A stretch of 64,000 nucleotides of DNA from Pelecanus crispus (lineage: Eukaryota; Chordata; Aves; Pelecaniformes; Pelecanidae), in assembly GCF_030463565.1 (NCBI RefSeq), contig NC_134656.1:191001-255000 (forward strand). The letters run 5' to 3'. Positions 11,346-20,700 of this stretch are shown piece by piece; positions within the stretch are counted from its first letter, which is position 1, and each line of letters starts with the position of its first letter. The notes under the pieces are model-generated. The model was given only the letters and a program-made list of their open reading frames with translations, was not told where the DNA came from and searched no databases. The position numbers and the translations under genes were made by a program.

Positions 11346-11824
11346 GGGGGACGGCGCCGCAGGGGCCGCTCGGGGCGGCCGGCGCTGTCGTTACTCGCAC
11401 GGAGCCGGCGCTGGGCGCAAGCGTCCGGGCGCGCCCCGCCGCCCCGCTCCCGGCCCTGGGCGGCGGGGCCGCGGGCCTGCTGCTGCGGGGCCGCCCCCCC
11501 ATCGCATTACAATAATAACCAGTAGCGCTCCGCTGCCTGCCGCCGCCTCTGCCTCTTTCCGCGCAGCCCCCCCTGCGCGGCCGCGTCACCGGCGCGGGTC
11601 CCGCCCAGCTCAGGCGGGGCCTCCCCCCGCCCCGCCCCCGCGCGCCGACGTCACCCGCGGCCCTTCCGGCCCCGCTGCCGCGACCCCTCAGGGCCGCGAC
11701 CCCTCAGGCCCGCTCCCCCGCCCGCCCGGCCCCGCGGCCGCCCTCGCCCCCCCCCCCCCCGCTCCCGCTCCCTCCGCGGCCCCTCGCCTCCCCCCGTGGC
11801 GGCGCCGGCGGGCAGCCGGGACGC
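11346..11824 (+). other. ELMO2 3' UTR / SLC35C2 promoter overlap
   Basis: Only 479 bp separate the ELMO2 stop from the SLC35C2 start. The sequence is extremely GC- and CpG-rich, with C-runs near 11745-11761. There is no AATAAA or ATTAAA. The only A-rich stretch is cattacaataataacc at 11505-11519, containing the weak variant AATAAT. ELMO2 cleavage and SLC35C2 initiation must share this interval, or ELMO2 transcripts run into SLC35C2. Confidence 0.7.
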
Positions 11825-11926
11825 ATGGCGGCGGGGGCGGGCGGCGCGGCGCTGGTGGCGCCGCTGGTGCTGCTCTACTACGGCTTCTCCATCGGCATCA
11901 CCTTCTACAACAAGTGGCTCATGAAG
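11825..11926 (+). CDS. SLC35C2: SLC35C2 exon 1
   Basis: Encodes 34 residues: a short Ala/Gly leader, then helix 1 ([21 protein letters not shown]). The leader is about six residues shorter than in human. The ATG has C at -3 and G at +4, a moderate Kozak context. The donor is gtgcgg. Confidence 0.93.
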
Positions 11927-14900
11927 GTGCGGGGCGGCGGGGCGGCGCGGGGCGGCGGCGGGCGGGCGGCGGCAGTGACGGCGGCTGTCGGTCCCGCAGA
12001 GCTTCCCCTTCCCGCTGCTCGTGACCCTGCTGCACCTCCTCCTCATCTTCGGCCTCTCGGCGCTCGCCCGCGCCCTGGCGCGGTGCCGCTCCGGGCGGCC
12101 GCGGGCTGCGCTCTCCTGGGCCGACTGCCTCCGCCGGGCGGCTCCCGCAGGTACGGCGGGGCGGGGGGGGCCGGCGGGGCGGTTGTTCCAGGCTGCCCGC
12201 GCCGCTCTGGCCGCCGTGGCGGCTTCTCGGGCCTCCTCCGGAGCCGCGCCTGAGCGCGGCTCTCGGGCCGGGGTGCTGGGCCGGCCCTCAGGCCCGGGCG
12301 TGCCGCAGCGCCCGCAGCAGGCGGGCCGTCTGCCGCCGCCCGCGGGGTGGGCGTGAAGCGGGATCGGTCCCGCGGGTGCCCAGCACGGCGGCAGCGTCCC
12401 GCGCGGTCCCTGACCAGGTGCAGGGTAGGTGTAGGGGTTACCTAAAGCTTTAGGCGTGCTACCTTTATTGGCCGTAACAAAAAATAGTTAGAACACGGAG
12501 AGGCCGTGCTGAACGTATTTTCCTGAAGGAACCGCTGGCACGTGAGAACATACAATAAGAATCTTGTACGGTACCTCCGTAAGTTGTCTCTGCGAGTTAT
12601 TTTTTCTTCTTTAACATCGGTGTCAAGCTACGCATTTATGTTATTTCAGGAGCTTTCTCTGGTTGGAGCTTGTCTTTATGATACAGAAGTTCATCGTACG
12701 TGACACACAAAACTGCTGTAGCTGAGACTGAGGAGCAAAGCTCCTACTCGGAGCACAGAACTCTAGCTACTTCAGCGATTCTTTGACTCTATATTGCGTT
12801 GTTTCAGTTGTTGTCGTACTGTCTCCCGCAGAACAGCATCTGGTCTAAGATCTCTGGCAAGGTTTGCGATACCTTACATGACATGCCCCATGGTTTCTTG
12901 AAAAATGCTTTCTCCACATCTGTAGCGATACTGCCTTTCAGCATAGTATGCCACCGGCCAGTAGAACTGTTTCCTGTGGTAGGAAGCCTATGTCTAAGGG
13001 AGAATAGACTGTAACTAGAGCTGCACCGGGATTAAGGGTGATTGTTGTCAGACTTGCTTCTTCAGGCTTCTTGCAGTGGCTCTCATGGTTACCACTTATC
13101 ATGCTCTGATATATTCAAAAAAGACTTTGTGCAGATCTGTGATGGCTTTCAGTCACAGGGAGAGCAAGGGTTATTCCTGCACTTTTGCGTAGCGTATCTT
13201 CAGTGAGCACAGTGCTGAACGCAACTTAAATCACAGGGAACAGGACAGAAGCATAAAGAGTTGAGGGTATCTGAGCTATATTGGTATGGAAGAGTTAACC
13301 TGAGGAAAAAGTTGGGGTTTTTTTTCTGGGTCTGCTCTGCTCTCTATGTTCATGGTCAAGTAGCAGGGGTTTTTTGTTGTTGTTTTGGTTTGGTTTTTTA
13401 TGTAGTGGAAGACAGTTAACTTCAGGATTTTTTCTTTGATTCTTTAGCTCTGTCAACTTCCTTGGATATTGGGCTGAGTAACTGGAGCTTCCTATACGTC
13501 ACTGTCTCCCTGTGAGTACAAACACCATCTTCCCTGGGAGCCCTGTGGTGGGGTTTACAAAGTGCTTTGTCAGGGTCAGTTTCTTATCTGGGTGTATGGC
13601 TTGGTGGGGTTGGCATGCAGGGCCTCTGATAGCTTGCTGCTAGCAATGTAGAAGTGGGTGATCTGGTTCCTAGTAGTACTTTGCTGGGAAGGAGTACGTT
13701 GGAGGAGACTGACAGCGCATTTTGGTCCTTACAGATACACGATGACCAAATCCTCTGCCATTATCTTCATCCTGCTTTTTTCACTGCTCTTCAAGCTGGA
13801 GGAAGTGGTAAGGGTCCCGTGCAATGCTTTAGGGAGGGAGAAGGTCAGGCCCAGGGAAATAGGCCTGAACGTACAAGAAACGTACAAGCAGAGGAAGAAT
13901 GCAGTTATGTGGATGAATCTGAAGGCGAGGAGGTGTCTGTCTCTGTTCAGCTCCAGGAGTCTGTAGTGGCCTTGTGTTTGCTCTCATCTAGAGGGTGGCA
14001 TTGCTGCTGGTGGTTCTGCTCATCGCTGGGGGCCTCTTCATGTTCACCTACAAGTCCACACAGTTCAACGCACAGGGGTTCATGCTGGTGCTGTGTGCCT
14101 CTTTCCTTGGGGGTATTCGCTGGACTCTCACGCAGATACTTATGCAGAAGGCTGAACTGGGTACGTAGGGTGTTAGGAAGCGGGTGGTGGTGGTGGTGGT
14201 AACGGGGAGGGGAATAAGGAGGTGGTAGCCCTTGCTGCAGAAACAAAGCATCTTGTGTAAGGGACAGTGTTTGAAACTTGGGGCAGGGGTTATCTGTTGA
14301 TGGGTAACAAAGGTGGCTTGGCCTCTGCAGCAGCACAGGCGTGGGCATTACAAATAAGGTGTATGTCTAAGAATGGTATTAATAAAGGCTCTAGGAGCTA
14401 TGTTATTCCCTGGCTTGTTGCTACCTGGTCTGTTATTGATTCTCCTCTTTCAGGGCTCCAGAACCCCATTGATATCATGTTTCACCTGCAGCCGCTCATG
14501 TTCCTGGGGCTCTTCCCGCTCTTTGCGGTGTTTGAGGGTGCGTGAGTTAATTAGAGAAAGCAGGGATAGCTTTATAGAGTGGTTGGGGAGATTGCTTAGC
14601 AGTTCTTTGTTTGAGATGCTTCGTTTAGATAAGTGAACAGCTATGAACTTTACAAAGTAGTTAGAGACCTGGAATTACAAGGACCCAGATACACCTTTTG
14701 CTGGCAGAACATTAAAGAGTGCGTAGGAATAGTAGCCTGCCACGCTTGTGGAAGTAAGGGCTGTGAAGAACTGGCTCCACATCCTCCTGATATTGGAATG
14801 TGAGCAGCCCACCCCCATCTTGTTGTGAGTGGGAGTTGGGAAAGGTACTCTGCTACTCACTGTCTTGTTCCTAGGCCTGCCTTTGTCCGTATCAGAGAAG

Positions 14901-16149
14901 CTCTTCCGTTTCCATGAAGCAGGAATGCTGTTCTCTCTGGTAGGGAAGCTGTTCTTGGGTGGAATTCTTGCCTTTGGTCTAGGCTTTTCTGAGTTCCTCT
15001 TGGTTTCCAGAACATCTAGCCTCACCCTTTCCATTGCTGGCATTTTTAAGGTAAGGCATGGTTCCTGTGCTAATACTAAAAGGCAAGTACTGAGTCATCC
15101 CTACTGGGCCTCATGTGGTGGGAACTTCCTTAGAAATCATCTCCTGTTATTGTCATTCTCCTTGCACAGGAGCTTGATGCTTTGCCTTGCAGTCTCTGCA
15201 GTGAAGTCCCTTGGCTCCTGACAGCAAGGGGCAGAGACTAATGGCTGTTTTGTAAGAAGTACCATTAAGGTCCAAAGTTTGGTGGGATTTGGGATAGACT
15301 AAAACACGTGGGCCTTGTGAGTGATGGATGGTGCGGGAGGGAGGAGGGGTGAGAAGGGCATGCTCTTGCATCAGACCTGGATATGAACAAACCTCTGGTT
15401 TGAGCTATCTCTTTAACCTAGTTTGGCACATTCTTCCCTCCTTTGAAGAATCCAGCACACATACTTTTGAGCTGAAATTTGTGAAATTTGTGAAAATGTG
15501 AAATTTGTCCGATCTGGAAGTCGCAGGTTTCCCATGTAGCCAAGTTACACAGTCAGAGGACTTAAAATCCCACATCCCGGTTTAACAGGTTGTTCTGTTT
15601 CTAGAAACTGTTTTTAGAACTCTGCACATGGAAGAATGTGCTGATGGAAACTAGCAGCTTGGCATCTTGACCTAGGCTTGAGCTGTAAAACGTCTCATGC
15701 ATATCTCCTCAGATTCTGCCCTGCCATTTGTCATGTTTTTTGTTTCCACAGGAAATCTGCATTTTATTCCTCGCCACACATTTGCTGGGAGACCGCCTCA
15801 GTCTCTTGAACTGGCTGGGCTTTGCTGTCTGTCTGTCAGGAATCTCCCTACATGTCATTCTCAAAGCCATGAATTCTAAAGGTGATTCTGTTTTAAATCC
15901 CTTTCTGTTTCTCTGTAGGCATTCTCGTAGCATCGCTAGGAGCTGTGTCTAGTTCCAGCTCCTTGCAAACGCCAGGTTTGATGGGTACTCTAGCGAGTTT
16001 GTCACTAAATGGGCTGTCTGCATGCAGGTGAAAAAGCACTGAAGCTACACAAAGAGGCCAGCTCTGACCCTGACCTGGAGCTGCTGCTGCGCCACACTGA
16101 ACATGGTGAGGAGGAGGAAGAGGATGTTGAAACCCCACAACAACACTGA
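11825..16149 (+). CDS. SLC35C2: SLC35C2, solute carrier family 35 member C2
   Basis: A multi-pass nucleotide-sugar-transporter-family protein of the Golgi/ERGIC that promotes O-fucosylation of Notch; its transported substrate is not firmly established. Nine exons join in frame: 11825-11926, 12000-12150, 13448-13511, 13735-13807, 13992-14160, 14454-14537, 14875-15050, 15752-15881, 16028-16149. The product has 356 residues, versus 365 in human from memory. Hydrophobic segments alternate with short polar loops as expected for about ten membrane helices. Diagnostic stretches are [54 protein letters not shown] and [21 protein letters not shown]. The tail is acidic (GEEEEEDVE), cytosolic by family topology. 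I chose the ATG at 11825 because it opens directly into the conserved first helix and no upstream in-frame ATG is seen. It is transcribed in the same direction as ELMO2, head to its tail. Confidence 0.96.
12000..12150 (+). CDS. SLC35C2: SLC35C2 exon 2
   Basis: Follows a 73-bp GC-rich intron ending cccgcag. Encodes [22 protein letters not shown], a basic loop (RCRSGRPR) and [13 protein letters not shown]. Ends in the first base of a split Ala codon. Confidence 0.94.
12151..13447 (+). other. SLC35C2: SLC35C2 intron 2
   Basis: A 1.3-kb intron whose first ~200 bp belong to the CpG island. The remainder is unremarkable, with T/G runs near 13315-13400. No nested gene or repeat is recognised. Confidence 0.7.
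13448..13511 (+). CDS. SLC35C2: SLC35C2 exon 3
   Basis: A 64-nt exon after acceptor ttctttag. Encodes [20 protein letters not shown], a family-diagnostic helix with the conserved NWSFLY core. Donor GTGAGT. Confidence 0.95.
13735..13807 (+). CDS. SLC35C2: SLC35C2 exon 4
   Basis: Encodes [20 protein letters not shown] then LEEV. The TKSS motif is the conserved loop of SLC35/TPT-family transporters. Donor GTAAGG. Confidence 0.95.
13992..14160 (+). CDS. SLC35C2: SLC35C2 exon 5
   Basis: A 169-nt exon with two helices ([17 protein letters not shown] and [13 protein letters not shown]), followed by [14 protein letters not shown]. Acceptor tcatctag, donor GTACGT. A (GGT)n microsatellite follows at 14182-14200. 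Confidence 0.95.
14454..14537 (+). CDS. SLC35C2: SLC35C2 exon 6
   Basis: Encodes [20 protein letters not shown] then PLFAVFE with acceptor ctctttcag. Highly similar to human SLC35C2 as recalled. Confidence 0.95.
14875..15050 (+). CDS. SLC35C2: SLC35C2 exon 7
   Basis: Encodes [17 protein letters not shown] through the glycine-rich helix [18 protein letters not shown] and [14 protein letters not shown]. Acceptor gttcctag, donor GTAAGG. Confidence 0.96.
15752..15881 (+). CDS. SLC35C2: SLC35C2 exon 8
   Basis: Encodes [20 protein letters not shown] and [20 protein letters not shown], the last two helices. Acceptor tttccacag, donor gtgatt. Confidence 0.95.
16028..16149 (+). CDS. SLC35C2: SLC35C2 exon 9 (C-terminal tail)
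   Basis: Encodes the hydrophilic tail [20 protein letters not shown] followed by an acidic stretch (EEEEEDVE) and TPQQH before TGA at 16147-16149. [11 protein letters not shown] is shared with mammals. Confidence 0.94.
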
Positions 16150-16901
16150 CTGAACATGAAGCACAAAGCCCCCTGCTCTATTCTTACCAAACCTGCATGA
16201 CAGCTATCTAGGAGGAAGGTCCAAGAGTTTCTGTCTGTGACCACGCAGAGGGGAGCCAGGGCCTGGTGAGAGAGTCCTGCTGTTCTTCTGCAGTGTGGAT
16301 CTGTAGATGCTGCACAAGAAACAGGCAATATCCCCTTCACAGAGAGTGAACTTGGAAGACGAGCCCTGGTTCAGCGGAAGTAGAACGGCGTGGTGAGACT
16401 GGGAAATGCTATGGAAAGCTTATTAGGGAATCCTGAAGGCTGTATATTCAGAGTGTAAACCATGAGCTGTAGAATGAGCACGGACGTGTCTGGACTGCAG
16501 GCTGAGTGGCTCAGGGATGATTTTAGTGTTGTTTAGGCTTTGACTTCAAAAGAGAAGATGGATATACCTTCCCATACTTTATGGTTCTGCTAAGTAGGAA
16601 CTCCCATCTTGGTGGGAGCAGATGACTATATATAAATCTGTAGACTTGTCCCATTAAGAAGGAGCCTTTGTGCTTGGTGACCTCCATGTTCTGTGTGCAC
16701 AGTGAGGAGAGAATTAAATGCTGGTATTTGGGACCAATTAAACATAGCCAAATGATGTTGGTTGGAGGAATGACAGAGATGCATGAGTACTTCTGGCCCT
16801 AAAAGCCAAGGGGAGAGAGCAGTATCACAGGAGATCTAGCTTGAGCAATAAGTTCATCAGAAAGTATGTGGGTATTTGAGGGGGGGATTTTTTGTTTTTT
16901 A

Positions 16902-16907
16902 AATAAA
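16902..16907 (+). terminator. SLC35C2: SLC35C2 polyadenylation signal
   Basis: Canonical AATAAA 753 bp after the stop, followed by a T-rich downstream element (gtttttctgattcccttttgtctg). Weaker ATTAAA-type hexamers occur near 16712-16740 and could give shorter 3' ends. The 3' UTR is thus about 16150-16930. Confidence 0.75.
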
Positions 16908-17208
16908 CTGTTTTTCTGATTCCCTTTTGTCTGCACATTATGCACCTATGCTTCATCAAGCAGAGGTCATTTGTCTTCTGAACTCCCTTCCTTTTAGACC
17001 CACACTGACCTTGCTACTGCATGCCCAATTATTTTTGAGGGATCTTTGGGACTAAGGGAATCTTCCTGCGACCTGGCTTGTGCCAGCCAAGAGAGCATAC
17101 TGTCTTGTCTGCCTTCATGCGTGAACAAGACACCATATCCTAAGAAGACTTATAGTATTATGGCTTTTCGTAGGAATCTTATCTCTTTGCCCCATTGGAT
17201 TGGATCAG

Positions 17209-17568
17209 TTAGTGCTGCAGCCTTGTCCGGGAAAGGGGGATGGTGCGGGATTTAAGATGTGTCTTTTTCCTTTCTGCTAAGTCACAAGTGGTGTTGGGCA
17301 GGTGGCTGGTTTTTTGCGTGGCTGAATTTTCACCTCTTTGAAAGTTCTGTTCAGTGCTAGTTTTTGGAGCGGAAATAACTTGAGAGAGCTTTCCAAAGGG
17401 ATAAATAACAGTGTGATCTTTCTCCTGAGAGGAGCTGGGTGTGAAAGTTAACTTCTCATATTCTGTTTGAGAACCTGAACCGTTTTGACTAGACTGGCCC
17501 TCTGTTGATCTTGCTTCATAGTTTTCAGATGTGAAGTCTTTCTTGATGACTTTAATCAAGAGCATGTC
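17209..17568 (-). other. Unassigned minus-strand open frame, possible terminal exon
   Basis: On the minus strand, a T7 tract and gcag directly precede an uninterrupted 119-codon frame beginning DMLLIKVIKKDFTSENYEA and ending in TAA. The composition (Ser, Thr, Gln, Lys, Glu rich) resembles a disordered protein tail. I recognise no family. Against a gene: open frames this long are expected several times by chance in 64 kb, no minus-strand AATAAA lies in the next 300 bp, and upstream exons could not be chained in frame. It would converge on SLC35C2. Confidence 0.2.
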
Positions 17569-17581
17569 CTGCAAAAAAACT

Positions 17582-17766
17582 GAATCATAGAATACCAGGT
17601 TGGAAGGGACCTCAAGGATCATCGGGTCCAACCTTTCTTGGCAAAAGCACGGTCTAGACAAGATAGCCCAGCACCCTGTCCAGCTGAATCTTAAAAGTGT
17701 CCAGTGTTGGGGAATCCACCACTTCCCTGGAGAGATTATGCCAACTGGTTCTGAAGAAGAAAACTT
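17582..17766 (-). mobile_element. CR1 fragment
   Basis: On the plus strand it begins with the reversed CR1 3' end (tgaatcatagaataccaggttggaaggg...), so it lies on the minus strand. It continues through the ggtccaacct block and the section around aatccaccacttccctgg. The 3' end abuts the candidate acceptor at 17569-17580. Confidence 0.88.
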
Positions 17767-20700
17767 TTGTTAATAATGATTGTCTTTAATGATGTTCTAA
17801 TAGACAGTGGTAACTTGCTTCACAGCAGACAGCAGGTGGTGCAACTACCTCACATAAAGCTACTAAACCAGCAGTTCCAGGCCAGGCTGGCACAGCAAGG
17901 GATCTTGTGCATCAAGTAGGATGCCTGGAGCTGAGAATGGCTTGGTCTGTCCCTAGCTGGATTTTCCAATAGCTGGGACTTGTGATGCTTCCAGCAGGAT
18001 TCAACCTGTTTACCCTGCTCATAAGTGTAAGCCCCAAGCACTAAATACTCCGTACCTGATGTGGGGCAGTGATGCTTTCTGCACGTGATCTGTGTTTAGC
18101 AATACCACAGTTGCTCTTTGTATTTCACTTTCCACTGACCTTGAACTGGACCTTGGGCATCCTTCTACTGTGTAACTCTCAGACTGGGATTTCAGGTCTC
18201 TGTAAATCCAAGGTAAAGGCGACTTTGTTCACAGGCCAGGATTTGCACCACATACAGTGCTTGAAGATTAAATTTGATTGTGCAAGTGCAAGCGCTTGTG
18301 AACTGTAGAACCCTGTAGTCTGTTGCTTCCAGTCTCGTTTCCTCTTTAACATAGAGGGGATGCCCTAGAACCTTAGTGTCCACACTTAGTACTTCTGATC
18401 TAGATGCAACTTTTTGGCGACAAATACGACACTGTCATTCACTTCCAGTGAAGTGTGCTCCAAACAGCTTTTGGGACAAGCGGTTAGTTCTGCACCCTTC
18501 CCTGGAAAGTTGCCAGCTGCTTGCTTCCAGTGAGGCTAGGTAGGTGTTCAGTAAAATTTTGTTCTTATCAGAGATAAAGATAAGAGAAACCTGGAAATAA
18601 GAACGTAAAAGTGTCTACTGCTTCACGATTTTGCCACAGCATATGGTACAGGTAGTCAGTACAGTTTGCTTGTGAGACTGACTGGACATCATTCACCTGT
18701 CTTTGAAAGAATCCTATTCTAGTTCGTTCTAGGATCCACATAGGAATGGCAGAGGATCTCTGTCCCATTTCTGCCCATGAATTTAAAAAACCCTTATGCA
18801 GAGCTTGATGATAGTTAATACTTAATTTCTCTGTGAGATTCAGTGGAGGAAGAAGTTTTCCCCCAGCCTCATAAATCCAGGTAGGGACCTTGTAGTGCAA
18901 GGAGGTTCATGGTAGGGCATATTCTGTAGGTGCTTCTGTGAGCAGCACACAGCAAGGAGGCCCTAATCCAGCTCGTGCTGAAGTACTTCTGCTGCTTTTC
19001 TGGGTCTGCAGTGCTAGGATGGAAAGGTTTTTCACTCAGTGGCAGGTTGGGACTTGCTGAAGGTGGTCCTGCAAGGATTCCCGCCTGGGACTCTAATTCA
19101 CAAGGTCCTCTGCTTCTGGGAAAACATTGCTGTTTTGCAGTCTTAATATGACTTTTCCCTGTGCAGTTCTCTCTGCAGGATCCTCACTGGGGTAGAGTTG
19201 ACTGTGCTTGTGTGCAGAACACATTTTTGCCACTCCTCTCTCCCTTCATCCCTCCAACAGCTTCTTTTAGGAGTAGTGCAGGAATGCAGTTGCTTCTTGG
19301 CTCCCAGTAAGCACCCAGTAGCTCCTTGTGGGGACCTGTTACTTAAAATGTCTTCTCTGGCAGGACTGCTGGCAGCAGCAGCGCTGTCACCAGTCTGAAG
19401 GCTTTACCTGGGACTCTGCCTTTATCCCCAAAATTCAATCAGAAGATCAGGACTAGAGCAGACCCAGTGTCAAACAAATCGAATGTTAATCAGACTGTGT
19501 GTAAATGTGGTTCTTTCTGACCAAGCACCTACTGTGTCCTGGACCCAAGAAATGACATGGCTGAACAGCTAGCTGTGTCCGCAGTATGGAGCTTAAGAGC
19601 TTGCAGAGGGTTGCCTTTGCACTTATAGTCAGGATTTTAAATTACGACGTGCTTTAAAATAATGAAAATATAAAACCATTTTGTTCATTTTTGTTTTATT
19701 TCTGAGGATTGGTTTCTGCATTCTTTTCATAAAAAGACAGGAGAGAGAACATACACTGACAGTCTGATGATTTAAGGAAAAAATAGCAACTAGATCTCTG
19801 TATTTATGGATGTTTTAGTTTTTCTGGGGTATGTTTGTAAATTAATGGTGTTGGGTACCACGTTAATTGCTAGATGTAGGTGATGAGTTCAATAGCAGAT
19901 GTTCAGGAAGAAGAATGTAGAAAGGATAGATAGTAGTCTGCATCAGACATCTCATGATAAACTTCTCAGGCTGTAAGGGATAGCATATGAGGAACTAGCA
20001 GTGAAGAGCTGTGCCTGCAAAACTGCCCAAGATATAGCACTTAGAATCAGCATATCCAAAGGATGTTTAGACTCTAAATAACTGTTCCATTTGGAAAATC
20101 TGGCGACAGATATCCTGATGGGGAACCTGAAGAAGTTACACTTTCCTACATACCTGTGGGAGACTACCTTAATGTGTGCCTGGCTTTTCTACTGCTTTGA
20201 AAGTCCTTTTTTGTCTGTTTTATGCTAGAACTACTCCTACCATTCAGATGAAATGGTACATTGATTTAATAACATCATTTGGGATAGCATGTTCCCTGCT
20301 GGCCAAAGCTCCAGAATATTAGAATCACAAGATCTAGATTCAGTCAGGCTTGCTAGAATAAGGTGGGAAGGGGTGGCTGTTTCACAGCATCTTCAGGACT
20401 TATTTGAGACATGGAAAAATTTGCTTGATAACTCATCAGAGAGAGAAGGCACAAGCCCCTCAGTGGGCATAATTGGAAAATGCAATTTCTTCTTAAGCCC
20501 TGATAGCTTTGGGAATCTTCTAGTGCTAGGTGTCTTCAAGTCACCTTGCATATGATTTAGCCACTGAATCTCTGTTCCTTTAGCTTCTACTTAAACAGCT
20601 AGATCAAGAATTGCATGACAAGCAGAGGTTCGTCTGTGTACTAGTCTTGAGTTAGATCTCTGTGAGGTGAAGGCTCATGGGTCGGCCCCAGCACGCTGCA

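Larger units (their letters stand above)
11320..12350 (+). promoter_or_regulatory. SLC35C2: CpG island promoter of SLC35C2
   Basis: A dense CpG block spans the end of ELMO2's last exon, SLC35C2 exons 1 and 2 and their 73-bp intron. No TATA box is evident upstream of the ATG, consistent with a housekeeping-type dispersed promoter. Confidence 0.8.

Noticed and set aside
11206..12356. Long alternative frames across the ELMO2/SLC35C2 junction
   Set aside because: Same GC effect. The ELMO2 terminal exon and SLC35C2 exons 1-2, which match known proteins, explain the region.
18255..18440. A minus-strand frame with a CRIC motif resembling a zinc ribbon, ending at a GTATGT donor
   Set aside because: The upstream acceptor has no pyrimidine tract, the donor phase does not match the 17568 acceptor, and the second metal-binding pair is not evident. 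Too weak to call an exon.
18568..18900. A 110-codon minus-strand frame
   Set aside because: Frames of this length are expected many times by chance in 64 kb. An in-frame stop lies just upstream, and an alternative frame is equally plausible.
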